From Syngnathus acus (lineage: Eukaryota > Chordata > Actinopteri > Syngnathiformes > Syngnathidae): a DNA stretch of 64,000 bases. Under the pieces are notes generated by a model. It had not been told where the DNA came from, searched no databases, and was given only the letters and a program-made list of their open reading frames with translations. Positions 20,806 through 37,500 of the stretch are shown here, one piece after another. The DNA lies in the NCBI RefSeq assembly GCF_901709675.1, contig NC_051105.1:6129104-6193103 (forward strand), given 5' to 3'. The translations under genes and the position numbers were made by a program. Every line of letters starts with the position of its first letter. Positions within the stretch are counted from its first letter, which is position 1.

Positions 20806-23568
20806 TCAGGCAGCCTTCATCTCTGAGTCTCGCTCGTCATTGTCGTCTTTGACGATGCCTTCGTCTATGCTCTCCAACCTCAGTCTCTGACCGTCCAGGT
20901 ATCTTGGCCTGGGCGCCGCCCGGGCCGTGAAGAGAGCAGCCGGAACAGTCAAAATGTCCCCAAAGAGGGTGAGCTTGGCGTCACTCTCGATGGCTTTGGC
21001 TAGCCCGGAAGCGAAGCTGTCCAAGGATTTGTCGACCTCGGCGTGGACTTGCACTGTTGCCGCGTGATCCGCTGGTAAGGAGAAGAGGCATGTTGGTGAG
21101 CACAGTTACAATAAAGTGGCAGCTTTGGGGTGGCTGACAAATACCTTTGGAATGCTCTAGCTGGTCTTCAAAGGTGACAGAGCTCCTCCTCTTCCCAGAC
21201 GAATGGCAGGAATAATGTTGATGGGAGGAGCCATCAGTGGAAAAGTTGTCCAGCAGCATCACGTCCGTACCTGCGGAGGTGACACAAACATATATTTTTC
21301 ATTACCGAACACAGAAATGACCAAAATTAAGTATTTGTACTTTGTAACATTACAAGACTGACGACGCTTGTGCGACACTTACACGAATCCTGAGTGAAAC
21401 TGAAGCCAGTGTCTCCTGTGCTGCTCCCAGGGGCCAGCAGCTGCCCTCCCCCAGCCAACATGGCCGTCAGGTGGGGCGACATCCCCAAGTCTGGTAAAAA
21501 CAATTTTTCAAATTAAACCCTTGTATTTACAATTCTAATGGGAAGGCACCTTGTTTTATTTAACATATTTTATCAGCCAAATTTAAGTATGGTGAGACAA
21601 GGGTCACCCCTATGTAAATCTCTGCTTAGTTGCAATTTATAGGCTACGGTATAGTATAGAAACTGATGGGTTAAAATTATAAAATTGCACACACAGGTTG
21701 AAGACAAACCTGTTATCCTGTTAGAGATACTGAAGAGGCGCGAGGTCCTGTGTCGCATAGCGAAGGACTCTCTATAGTAGCGATCGCCAAAGCACATCCC
21801 CAGAAGCTCCTTCCTCACTGTCTTGTTCCACAGGCCATAGATGAACGGGTGACATACGGCGCTGCAAAAGGAAAGCCACGCCACCAGAGTCTCCAGCCCG
21901 TGGGAGACGCTCCCCTGTCCAAAAAGAGCTTCTGTACAAACCACACTAACGTACGGGCCCCAGGTCATGAGGAAAGTCCCGATCACGACCAGAATGGTGA
22001 CAAAGGCCTTGCACTGGCTTCCGGCGTACACCAAGCTTCGCCGGCTCCCGCTGGACGACGTGGACGTGCTCGAATTCTTGCGTCCGTTCCTTTGCGAGCC
22101 ACTGCCGCCGCCGTCCTCCTGGGATACAACCACCGTGCCGCAGTGCACCTTGCGGGCTTTGACGCGAGCCACGCGGAAAATGACGCCGTAGCACCCCAGC
22201 ATGACCAGGAAGGACGGCAGGATGCACCAGGCAACCCAGAAGGCTGTGTAGGCCGGCTCGCGGTGCCAAGACGCTACGCAGGTCCACTTGAAACAGTCAA
22301 ACTCAAAGGAGGACCAACCGAACAGAGGGGGCACGCAGCCCACCAGGGAGTGCAACCACACGTAGGCGATGACCACCACGGCCCGGTTCCCCGTGATCTT
22401 CATGGGGTAGATCATCGGGTAGAGCACTGCGTAGTACCTGTCGTGATTAAAAGGTAAGCAGTCTGTCAGAACCCCCACTGGCCCTGCATAAGTCACATTC
22501 TTAAAATAATGTCCCATGTCATACTTTTACAACTATAAGACCAAAATAACACTGGCCACCTCTGCTAAAACCTTTCAAGTCAACCCAGGAAATGAAATGA
22601 TCAATTTTATAATCAATATTTGGCTTAATTGTTCATCTTTTGTGAAAAAAGGGGAAAAATACTTATGGCATGATTATAAATATTATGCTCAAGTTTAATG
22701 AGTATTTCATATTTATGCTGTATTTAATCCTTTAAGAAATATCCAAAAATATTTTATTTTGCACAAAATCTGATGAATCAATCATGAAATTTGTAAACGT
22801 AGTAACTGAACCTTGCTGACAGTTGCAAAGTGGCCACTGGGCCACCGTTGAACCCGGATTATGCCCGAGTACATAGATAAATAAGCAAAGAAGGGGGATT
22901 TTGGAGGTGCGTATAAGCCATGTGAAATTATTACATCCAAAAATACTAAAACAAAAGAATTTACATTTGAAGAAAAAAAAACTACTATTGGCACTTGTTT
23001 AGGAGAAGCGCGACTTGATTGGACAGTCACTAAAACATAACATGGGTAGAGTATTTTTATTAAGTGACCAAATCACACATCTTCGACCACAGGAATCTGC
23101 TGCAAATCTTTCGTCATAAATGTTATTTGTTTTATTGTTATTTCTTTCTACAGTACCATGAGCAGCATTAAGTGATATAGAAAATCGACAAAAAAGGTAC
23201 ACATGATGATTATCCCTCACTAACCGGTCGATGGCGATGGCTCCCAGCGTGAGTATGCTGGCTGAGCTGATGAGCAGGTAGAGCAGGGCGGTGAAGTTGC
23301 ACCACACCACGCCGAACACCCACTCCCTCTTGACGGAGCTGACGGCCACAAAGGGCAGGACCAGGGCCGACAGCAGCAGGTTGGACAGAGTCAGGCTGAA
23401 CACAAACTTGTTGCTGGGTGTCAGGAGGTAGGGTCGGCGGTACAATGTGACCACGATCAGGAGGTTGGCCAGGCAGGCCAGCAGGGTGATGCTCACAATG
23501 GAGACCGACTCCAGAGCAGCCAGCCCGCCACCGCTCCCCAATGGGGTGCAGTTGCTACTGGTGTTCAT
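20806..23568 (-). CDS. gpr161: G-protein coupled receptor 161 (ciliary orphan GPCR)
   Basis: Five coding exons: 23568-23225, 22437-21710, 21490-21383, 21270-21145, 21071-20806, in phase, 523 aa (human 529). The ATG lies just inside an exon whose acceptor is ctgttccag. Seven membrane segments are evident, with DRYYAVLYP at the end of TM3, [13 protein letters not shown] in ECL2, the ICL3 ciliary-targeting motif [13 protein letters not shown] in TM6 and [17 protein letters not shown] in TM7/helix 8. The C-tail keeps the amphipathic PKA regulatory-subunit anchor ([18 protein letters not shown]). In vertebrates Gpr161 is a cilium-localised, cAMP-raising repressor of Hedgehog signalling and an A-kinase anchoring protein. 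The joint between exons 3 and 4 gives QDSCTD where human has QDSGTD. Confidence 0.97.
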
Positions 23569-26498
23569 GTTGATTGAAGGACCCACTGGAACAGAACGCA
23601 CAGAGTTATGAATGAATGGGCATATGATAATTTTTTATGATCACTCTGATCGGCTGTCGGCTAGAAATGCAAATCAGCCCATCTCAGGGCAAAAGGCCTC
23701 CTTTGGCTCATGACCTCACGCTACACCGCGGCTTGGGGGTGGCTACAGCCCCATGGAAAACATGTGTAGCCCCAGTTAGGTTCTTGAACCATTTTATTTT
23801 ATACTCTAAAATATTTGAATAAATTATTTTCTAAGCCCGGCTTCATATCGGACAAGCCCCCCTGTGAGAGAGAGAAAAAAAAGGGTCATTCCTATTTAAA
23901 ACTCAAATTACAAACTACAACCCAGGGTAGCTGATCTAACCTTGTTTTGAACCCTAACCCTACTCAAACGATTTAAAAGGGTTAATCACGGAAGTTTTTC
24001 GATCAAAAGTGATGTAGATTGGAATTTGCCGCAACTAAACGGTTTAATAAATCTAACTGAAATAGACGTTTGCATTAAGTCGTTTCATTTTAAGAATGAA
24101 ACATTTCAGACGCTTCACGCAGAACGCGCATTATACGTGACGTCACAGACAAATAACTAGAAAATTAAAAAAAAGATCGCTATAAAAAAGACAGCTTCAA
24201 ATATTAATAACACGTGTTAATTTTGTTAAACTGAACCTGAGTGTAACTTATTTCTATATACGTTATTCTTTGTTGATTTATTAGCGTGCGTGTGTTTATT
24301 ATTATTGTATTTTTATTTTATTTTTCGAAACAAAACAAATGAAGTTAGCGGTAAACGTTGCACGAAGGCAAACTACGAAATATCTTGCAAAAGTATTTTA
24401 TTGCGTAAAATGTTGAAGGAGTTGTGTCGACTTCAAGGGTAGACTCCGTTAGTTTAAATTCTTTGCAAGCGGCGGTTTTTGTTCAAGAAGGAGAAAGTGT
24501 AAATGGAAACGAGTTGCAGTGATATGTGAATATACAGTAGTTAGATCCGAGTGCGGAAGTTGAACTAAAAAAAAAAAAAAAAAAAAAAAAGTTTTTAGCA
24601 GTGAGGCTAGCCAGTTTGTTAGCTAAGTAAAGCAACTTTCTTCTCTTTTGTCTTCCTCCTCATCTTTCTCACACACTTCACTTAACTGATTTTCTTCTTC
24701 GACGGCGTGTCTCCGCATTTTCTCCTCCAGTTCATGCAAACCGCACTTCCTAGAAGTTTCTACTCGTCCATGTCCGCATCCCAAAAAGGCCGAGAGTCCG
24801 CTCGAGCACTTTAGCCGACATACGCGTCCTCGAGCCGGGCGAGTGTTCGTGTCTCGATCCGCCGAAACCCCCCAACCCCCCCAGAGTTGGGGCAGCAATG
24901 CCGTTCTCCTCCCACCCCGACTTTCCCCGGCAGATGCCTTCCCTCTTTGCACACACAAGGCGTGTAGGTGCTGGGCGCTGCGATACTTTAAGTATCCTTG
25001 TTGGGGCTCCGTTCCTTACCGTTTTCGGACGAATGTTTTGGTAGAACATTCCGCCATTCAACTATACAGTAGAACTGTAGTGTATGTAAATGAAAAATTA
25101 CATATAGGCAGAATGGCTTTTTTTGTGTGCATACAAACAACTGCTGTTGAAGTTGACTTTATTTATACAGCAGTGCTAGTATATTTACGAAATAAGTGTT
25201 TTAATTGCGTTTACAAATACTGGACCACCCAAGTGGAACAAAGCTTCCCGCACTAAAACGTATTTTTTACCTCGGCCAATCACAGCGCTCCATGCAGTGC
25301 ACATTTTGCCCGCAGTGTGGCGATGTGGTCAAAACCCGTCCATTTTGATCCAACTGTTGGTAGTTTTTAAATTAAATCACGCAAAATCAATTTTTTTTTT
25401 TTTTTAGCTTTTGTATACACTTTATTGTGCACTTGGAGTCTCCAGGATTGTAGGAAAATTTAATCTAATCCCTTTAGGTGCTGCAGAGATCATTTTAAAT
25501 GTTTGGGGGATATTCTTTAATCCGTTCACTTTGATCCATTCTCTATTATGTATTATTGTATTATTTTTTGATTGATTGATTGATATCTTTATTTCGAACA
25601 TCCAAAAGAAAAAAACAAAACAAATAACACTCTAAAGTGCCACATATAAGTCCATACAACAAACAAACAAAAAATAAACCAACAAACAGAAATAAATAAA
25701 TAAATTAATAATAATAATAGAATAGAATAGAATAGATCTTTATTGTCATTGTCACACATGTACAACGAAATTTAAAAAGTGCCAACCGATCAGTGCATGA
25801 AATAAAATAAAAAATTAGAATAAATAGAATAAAAAGATTAAAAAATACAAGCTAAAAACCCACAGAAGAACATACACAGACATAATCATTTTCTTTTAGC
25901 GGCATTCAATGTGACTACCGCTGTAGGGTAAAAACTGTTGGCGAATCTGCCAATAATACATAAGTAAATAAATCAATAAAGAATGCTCGAAAAGGAGTAG
26001 GAGGAAGCATAGCTTTTTAGATTCCTACCCCTTTCTCACTTTATCCATTAAACCAATGATTCAACATATACTGTAATTCTACAACAGAACACAAGTAGAC
26101 ACACTTTCACACTTATTTTTCAGTTTCATTTTTACTTGTGTACTTGGCACTATTTTGAACTATTACATCACAGTCTTTTCAGTGGCACCCAGCAGGCTTA
26201 CAGTTAGGGGTGATTCAAAGACTTGTATCTAGCCATAGTTGTTGGCAAACAGTCATGGAATATAGACGCGTTCCTCACTTTTGCCACAATATCAGCATTT
26301 CATTTCCTTTCATTTATACTTATTTATACTTTTTTTTAATGAAAGAATACAAAGAATGAATATCAAAATATGGCCAACTCCTTCTCTCTGGTTACTTCCT
26401 GGGTGGAGCCAGTGTTCTATCCCGGCAAGAGCAGTGGGACTTCGTCATCATTACTGTGGCGTCGGTCGGTACTCAATACTACCAAAGTCACGGTCACC
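23569..26498. other. gpr161-nxpe3-like intergenic, divergent, with a CpG-rich block
   Basis: The first coding exons of gpr161 (minus) and the nxpe3-like gene (plus) face away from each other across this interval. A GC-rich, CpG-dense block at about 24620-25060 is the best candidate for the gpr161 promoter and 5' non-coding exon. The open frames on its minus strand match nothing I know. The rest holds a poly-A run at 24569-24590 and the LINE remnants annotated separately. Confidence 0.5.
25563..26045 (-). mobile_element. nested L2-type LINE 3' tails
   Basis: An outer remnant starts (ATTG)n-'atatctttatttcgaacat' and resumes with 'aaaaggagtaggaggaagca...cctacccctttct', both common fish L2-type 3' end strings in reverse orientation. 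It is split at about 25718-25960 by a second tail, (AATAG)n-'atctttattgtcattgtcac...acaacgaaattt'. Short tandem repeats at the 3' end fit the L2/CR1 group. No reverse transcriptase sequence is present. Confidence 0.6.
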
Positions 26499-29552
<3,054 letters not shown>

Positions 29553-30779
29553 AACTCAAATTAGGTGAAGTGTTATGGCGACAATAGGGCCTCACTTAGA
29601 AAGTAGTCATTGGCGGAGTTCGCTACCCTTCACGGTTAGCTGACACGGAGGTGAGATACTCCAAGATCCCGCCTTTTCAATTAAATTGAAAATATTTGAC
29701 TAATTTTTGTGCATATGAAAAACGTGAAAATCACAAAAATATGTGTGGATCCGAAAAACAAGTTTGAACATCACGAAAATGATTCATTAAATGCGGGAGA
29801 ATCACGTACGTATTTGGGTGAATTTTGACACATCATGCTAACTATCTAACGGTATAACTATAAATAGTAGATAGCATTAAGTTCAATGCACCTATATCAC
29901 TATTCATTTTGACACAAATTAAGTGAATTTAAACTCATGGCTAATGTAGATATACTTACGTATACTTAATTAAAACACTTCATAGGTATAGCCACAAGAG
30001 GGTGCTGCAACTGCACAAAAGCACTCAATTTGCAAGACTCCAAGCTTTTATTATTAATCAAACAGGTTTACATCGTCATAGAACAGGATCGTTAGGCGCA
30101 CCGCATCCTCACTTCAAAATATACAGGTCACATTTTGAAAGCATTTAGTCGCTCGTACACAAAGATGTCCTTCATTGGGCAACAGAAGGGTCACTTATCC
30201 CACTTTATTCTGCAAATTCGATTAGATCTGCAATATCTCCTAGCTGGTAGGTCCGTCAAAGCTAAAATATTTCAAAAGTTTGTGTTACAGCACATGAGGC
30301 AAATGGTGGTCACACCAGATATGCACTGGTTTTTGATCAAATCAGGAACAGTGGGGCCAAAACAAACAGGGAGATAGATGCAGTGTAATGATATATTGAA
30401 GATAATTCACTTAACTAAATGTATCATCACAATGTTTTTAAAAAAAAGCCACACAAAAATGCCAATCATATATAATAATAAATACTTTGTCACATCATTA
30501 AAAAAAAATCGAAATCCCCCTCGGAGGATTTGATAAAAAGTGAAATGGCTCCTGGTAGGAAAATGGTTGGCCTGGTCTACTTTAAAAGGTGATGAAGAGT
30601 CCATGTTAGTTTAAGGCTCTCTCGGGGTGAGCCACACTGTGTTCCCTTGTTTGTGGAGCAAAGAGGCGGGCCTTTTTTTTTTTCTTAGAGAAAACGAGGA
30701 ATGCGCTGGACGTCTTCCTGCAGGAGATCTGCACAAGTTGAGGAGCGTCTTTTCTTATCCCCTCGTCTCCTTTCTCAGC
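29553..30779. other. nxpe3-like to srpx intergenic
   Basis: About 1.2 kb, AT-rich. It holds the second copy of the dispersed repeat seen at 115-215 (here 29984-30065) and short open frames without recognisable similarity. The last 150 bases are the presumed srpx 5' UTR. Confidence 0.5.
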
Positions 30780-31476
30780 ATGGTCATGTGGTCTCTGCTT
30801 CTGCTCTGTGTCCACATCTGCGTCTGCTCCGCATATGAAGGTAAGAACCCTACCAGAGCTGACTTTTTCCTTCCTTGCCCTACTTTTTTTTTGTCCTGCT
30901 GCTGTCTCGTCTCTAGAGACGGAATGGGTTGTGTTTGTAGGTTGGATTCTCTCAAGTCAAAGGCTGTGAGATGTTGTGCCCTGGATTTGTGGGTTAAGCC
31001 ACTTTTTTTTTTTTTTTTTTTTACTTGTGTGTACGTGGAGGGGGTGTGGAACGGGGGGGAGTGCAGTGTGCATAGACTTACAGCTCGGCGTTGGCGCTTT
31101 TCCCTTTTAGATAAAGTCCGCCTGTGAGGCCAGCATTAATGACCACTTCATGCATGTCTATACATGCACGCGCATGTACAGCCACGCACAGCACACACAA
31201 ATGCTAACGTTTATAATGAGGCCAGACTGGCTCCAAAAAGCCGTGCGGCTGGACTGGCTTCAAAGTTACGCATGCTGTATGGCAATCTCACATGCTGAAA
31301 CATGAACACGAGCGGCTACATTACACACTCGTAATGAAAATGTCAGTAAGACTTTGCTGTGCTCACTGTGTGAGTGTGTGTGTTTTTGTGTGTGTGTGTT
31401 TGTTTGTGTGTCCGCGTGTGTGCGCATGCATATTTGTGTTTTTGTGTGTAGTTGCATGTGTCCGTGTGAGTGTATA

Positions 31477-31515
<39 letters not shown>

Positions 31516-34500
31516 GTGTGTGTGTGTTGTTTGTGTTTTCTCAGTTGATTCTTGTATCACTGATGTTGGGGGTTCACAATGCATGTTGAATGTAGCGTAA
31601 CTTTAAAAAATGTCCCGAAAAGCACCAACAAATTATCTAATTGCATGATGATCCGTTCCGTACCATATCACTTTTTGGGAGCCCTGCATCCAGGTCGAGT
31701 TATTAGTGGGTACAAAAAAGAGCGTAGCTTACCACTTTTCGTCAGACTTGTGTTTTTAATTTATCCAAAGTTTTGAATGGGAACCAAAATGGCCCATATT
31801 GCAACCCCTGGCATTGTTATTGTGGCAATACTATTACGGGCGCTAGGGCTGAAACAATTCACTGAATAATTAAAATAATTTGATTCATAAAAAGTCCAAT
31901 AAAAAAAATTCTGCCTCAAAGCTTCGGAGGTATAATTTCTTTCACACCGACTTATGTCTCTTCAGTTGACTCACCACTCAATAAAAGCCTGGAGGAAAGA
32001 GCGCATAAAAGACAGAGAATATCCAAAGTTTGACAGCATCACTCGAAACTTATTGTAATGCCCCCACAACTGGTCAAATATCGACACAGCCGCCGATGCA
32101 CTTTCAATTGCTTGATTGAACAAATGGTAACAAAATAAACACATAGTCAGCACATTTATCCACAAGCTGCTACAGTCACAATTGAACACACAAGGACTCA
32201 AAAATATGCATGCTCTGTCAAACAGTTAGCCTAGCCAGTTAACAGCCAGGCGCTAATGTGAGCTTGCAACCAGGAGTTGAAACTCTCATTGACTCCACCT
32301 GCTCAAAGTAATGTGGAACGTAAAGATGGAGACCCCAAGTGGACACCAATTGAACCTCACGTGCACATTTATCAATGTAAAATCAATTTATATCAAATGT
32401 ATACGATTAATCAATGGGACAATGGGTAGATTCCAAAAAATATTTGATAGCTGCAGCCGTAATAGGTAAAAGAGCTGCTCCGTCCCATTCCACTTGTGGC
32501 AACCTTGTCTCCTTTGTCAAAAAATTATGAACGCCTACCAAAAGAGCTAAGTTATACCGTATCATTGTTTTGCACGCTTATATTTGCATTGTCATGTTAA
32601 ACATGGGTACCAAGAAATAAAAGACTTATTTGTACTGTACCACGTCATCATATCATCGCGTTTCCATTGTCCAAAGTTTTGAATGGGAATGCATTTAATG
32701 GATCTGTACTTTATTGGTCATACTCTGCCAAAACTGCTGACACTACCTAGCTCTTGTAACTGTAAATGTTGCTCACAACTCAAGAGCAAAAAAAAAATCT
32801 AGAAAAATGTCAGGCCTCTCGTAAAACAAGGTAGCACTGTACTTACTTATAACCCCAAAAATGTCTTATTTTATTAGCCTCCACTTTGTGTGGCCTTCAT
32901 GCACTGCACGCTTGCACAATAAAAATTGTGGCTGAGTGATGAGTTCAAGCTGTGGTTTTAGCAGTTTTGTTGAACTTGGCGCATGTCCTCCAGTACGTTG
33001 CGGAGGAAGATAAATAGAGCTTCACGCTGTTGTGAGTCTCCTCGCACGGCCTCTGATCAGGCGATTGAAACAAAGGATATTCTTCTGCAGGATTAAAATA
33101 GTCATACATGCAATTAGGGATTTGGAAGCAGTGCGTGTTCTGCTTCACACAAACAAACTGCAGCGTGAAGTTGGTTTTTCGTAGCATAAAGAAATTCAGT
33201 GAATAACCGCTGAGGTCTAACTTTGTAGACACTATCGGTGCTGAGGTGCAGAATATAATGGAGAAGCATCTGTTAATATCTGTGCCAAACGGGGAATGCA
33301 AAACAAACTCCTTCATAAAAGATGCAGTGAGGAAAGCGGTCATTTGTAGCAAAACAAAAATCTGAATAATAAATGATGTCGAACAATTGGGCATGCTGTA
33401 GAGACAGCCAGCAAGTTATAACATATGTCACTGAACAATATTTGACTTCAATATGAGTATAATTCAGTTGCGTGCCACTGAGTTTTCTCAAGGTTGTCGA
33501 TATAATTCAAACGATTGTAATTATAGCACTTGTTTTCTCGAGTCTGTCATGCATTATAATAGTTTGAACTCAATGTATTGTGTGAATTTTGAGATATTCT
33601 TCCAGAAATGTTATACTACAATGGAGGTTCGTGCGTATCGGTTGTTTGTTGGCACGATTTGTTCCTCTGCAAAAACTATTTCCTCTATCAATCCCCAAGG
33701 CCTCAAAAGAAAACTCAAACGTCTCATTTTCAGAGTATGTATTTTCTGCAATCCATTTTCCATATATCACCGATTCTTTTCTCCTCTGCGACAAGCGCAA
33801 TCATAAGTTTTCCTCTGAGCCAGCGAAACTCAGCATGAGTCTTTCGCTCTTCCCCAATGATGATGTGTCATGTGTCAAGTGAAAACCTCAGCGGTGGATT
33901 TGGTCGCGGCTTTGCGTGTGTGTGTGTGTGCGTGTGCGTGTGTGTGTCACCCTATATTGGTGATATAAGTGTTAGGATAAAAAAAACCACAGTGAGAAAT
34001 GTGTCTCGAAAGCCAACGTCACTGACCAGAAGACTGACATGCGAAGCCTGGAGGAGGACTGGACTCCTTCACTCGTGAACAGAGCTCACATTCACCAATG
34101 TGCTGAGGCCAAGGTGGAACAAGTTTAACTCCTCACTCCCACTGACACCCCCCCCCCCCCCCTGACTATTATTTTAACCACTTACATGTTAGCAATAGTT
34201 TTTATTTGATCTTCCCAGCTTCCTCTGTGCTTACTCATCACTATTCACATTGCTTCTTATATGCATCATGGAGAAAGAAAAACAGGAAATTGTAAATTGG
34301 AAACATGTATAAATCCAACCTGACTCTTTCTTCATACTGATGATTTTCAAAGTGGTTCCCAACCGTGACACATTTTGAAAACCCGTCTGCCTTAGACGTT
34401 TCTGTTTTACATTAACTGTTTAAACTGGCCAAGGAGGAATCGATGCCTGTGGTAAGTATGCTTGATGGGGAGCAGTTTTGCACTGAGCCGTTTCCAAACG

Positions 34501-37500
34501 CTCTTTATGTACGCTTTATGTACTCGTTTAGACACCAGGGGTGTCAAACTCATTTTTGTTGTGGGCCACATCGTAGTTATGGTTTCCCTCGTGGAGCCAT
34601 TCATGGCTTAAATAGAAATGAATGGGTGGATAGTATCACAGACACAACAAAAAAGTTCAGCAATTTTCAAGTTTATTTTGAACGTAAGATAATAACAAAA
34701 ATGTCGCAATATCTCACTGTTATTAAAAGAAAGGACAATTTAGAGTTTTGATATTTTAACAAGAAACATTGAGTTGACACATGAATTTGCTTTTGTGGGC
34801 CACATAAAATGTTGTGGCGGGCTGGACCTGGTCCCCGTGCCTTGAGGTTGACACCTGTGATTTACACCATATTTTTTTGACGATATACAAGATGGTGCTT
34901 TGAATCTTGGATTAAGACACATTTTGAGGGATGATTCTAAATTGTAGGGCCTCAGGGACTTTCAAATTCCAATTTTAGATGTAAATGCAAAGTACCGCAT
35001 TGCCATGACAAATTGTCTACCCATCTGAGATTTCCATTACCAAGCTTGTTTTTCTTTTTCTTTTTTTAGCCTGCTCACATCATATTTGCTTATAATGCAG
35101 ATTTCAGGCCACACTGATTATGCAGTTTCCCTGACGACTAGGGGTCAAGGGCTCTGCTACGACTCATATCAGAAAAAAAACGTACACAGAGTAGTGGCAG
35201 GTCAAAAAACACACACTGTGGAAATCACTCAAACAGCACAAAGTTTTTTCATACACAGCAAATCACTGAGCTGCAAAAGTCCCCACTAATTCTCACTGAC
35301 CAAAGTTAAGTGGGTCTCTTGTGCAAAGTTATTGGAACAAACTGGATCATTTGAAGTTCAGCCCCTTCTGCATGATTCCAACTCAAAAGATCCACAGACA
35401 CACATGCTCCCCACGCTCGCACTCTCTCTTTTGAGTGTGTTTCCGATGTAAAAGCAATCTTTTAAACTTGATCCCGGTGCACAAAAAGCCCGGGAGTGTG
35501 TATTAAAAGCATTGCCTCACATCTTTTCCTGCTTATTAGCTGCTTTTTCTTTTGCTTGCCTCCCCAGGGTCAGGACAGCACGCCTACGGCGACGATGAGG
35601 ACTGGTATACTCATGCGTTTAAAGGTGACGTCACTCTCTACTTTGTTGCTATGCACAATTGCATCAAAGAGCTCAGTCAGATGGCCAAAGAAGGTCAAAA
35701 GGAATATCTCCTCATTCATTTTCCCTGTAATGACTCCTTCTTCTCATTCTGGGAATTCGCTGTGCATGTTTGTGTTTATCCCGAGCCAGCTGCAAATAAA
35801 CTGCAGACGAGAAACCGCTAAAGGCAAGAATTTATTTATGCAAGCGTTGTGGACATGTAATCCAAGTTGGCAAGGGGACGTTGATTTTTTTACTATGGTG
35901 GACTCGCCGTGGGTTAACTTCTCTGTGACATGACGATGGTTGACATGGTAACTTGGACGACTCGGAAATCAAAAGCAATTGCATTGTAATCTAATCTTTC
36001 TTGTGAGCCCCTCAAACCTTGAAGAGTTTTGTCGTCATGCACACTGAAAATAGTAAGCACGGCTGTGGTTGTCACGAAGTAAAAAAATAAAATAAAATAA
36101 AAATCCTCCTCGACCCAACATGCAAATTGCTCTGGTAGCCCTTTGCACAAAAAAGGTGCACTTCTTCATTTAGAATAAGAAAATGCAAAAAAATGCCAAA
36201 GAAAGCAAAAATGCTTGAATACAATTTTTAAACATTTTGTGACACTAGTGCGACAATAAAGTTCACTAAAACACGACAACCCAACGATCAACCTTAATTC
36301 CATAGAAAGTGTCTCTTGCCAAGTGATGAAACATTCTTTTGCAATAAACACAATAAAAACAGACTGTTGTGCTAAGGTTTATTTTTACCAAAGACAGTTT
36401 TGGGTGAAATTCTGAATTGTACTCATTCGGCTTTAAATCAAACTAACACCTCCTGCTGTATGTGGTTGGGCATCCCATGAAATTAATAAACTACAACTGT
36501 CTTCAAAAATCATCAGGTAAGTGCCACTTGTTAATACTACTCACAATTCATGATTTTCTTGTGCTGAAATACATTCACAATGTGTGTCAAAAAGGTGTTT
36601 TGATATGTTCAAATGTGTCTGTGTGCTTTGGGGAAGCTATTTTAAACAACACAGATTTTGGGGCTATAAAAATAAATTTGACTTGACTTGTGCATACCCC
36701 AAAAAGTCCACAAAATTTTTTGATAATGTTGACCCTATGGGGGTCGGGTGGAAATGTTTCAAAGAATTCGGGGGGGGGGGGGGTCCAAGCATATTTCAGC
36801 TCTGCCAGTGTTTGGGCCCTGGAATGTATCCCTCATGATCAGCGCGGATTCAGCAATGACCACCAAAACACCAACAGGCTGTCTTAACGTATTTTTTAGG
36901 GTCAGCGTGGTGCGCGCCCATTAAGGTGAAGCACGGCGATGTGAGCTGCCGCACGCCAAGGGGACACCACTCCAAGAACGCCATGGGAACGCGTTGTAAA
37001 ATCCGCTGCAAGCAAGGATATGAGTCCCAGAGCACCGAAGTGGTGTGCATGGCTAGCAAACACTGGTCCTCCAACTATGCATGTCGAGGTGAGGACGAGA
37101 ATTTCTAGTGGGAAGCACCGCCTCGTCGGTTGAGAAGATTCATTATTGTAACATTTGTAGACACAACTAAAAATAAGACCCGTTAATGTGAGCTGACCTT
37201 GATGAAATAATTACAGGAGAATTAACCTCGTCATTTTCCTCCATTGGTGTGTCTCGTTGTGACTGATGCCGTCAATTCAATTTTGAAATGACTGTTCTCT
37301 CTCTGTCTTTGGTAGAGGTCCGCTGTCCCAAGATGAACATGCCCATGAATGGCAGCTATAAATGTTCAGATGGCTCTTACTACAACTCTCGCTGCGAGTT
37401 CTTCTGCTCGCCAGGATTCACGTTGAAGGGCCCCAAGACGGCAACGTGCCAGTACAACAAAGCCTGGAGTGCCACAGTCCCCACTTGTGTCGGTGTGTTT

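Noticed and set aside
21750-22457. 235-codon plus-strand ORF
   Set aside because: It is the antisense shadow of gpr161 exon 2, which is GC-rich.
24623-25061. ORFs of 100-140 codons upstream of gpr161
   Set aside because: They lie in a CpG-rich promoter-like block where stops are rare; no similarity or consistent splice pattern.
31266-31600. Cys/Val-rich and His/Thr-rich ORFs
   Set aside because: They are produced by GT repeats.
33453-33882. Plus-strand ORFs of about 100 codons in srpx intron 1
   Set aside because: Several frames on both strands are open at once, with no splice support or recognisable domain.
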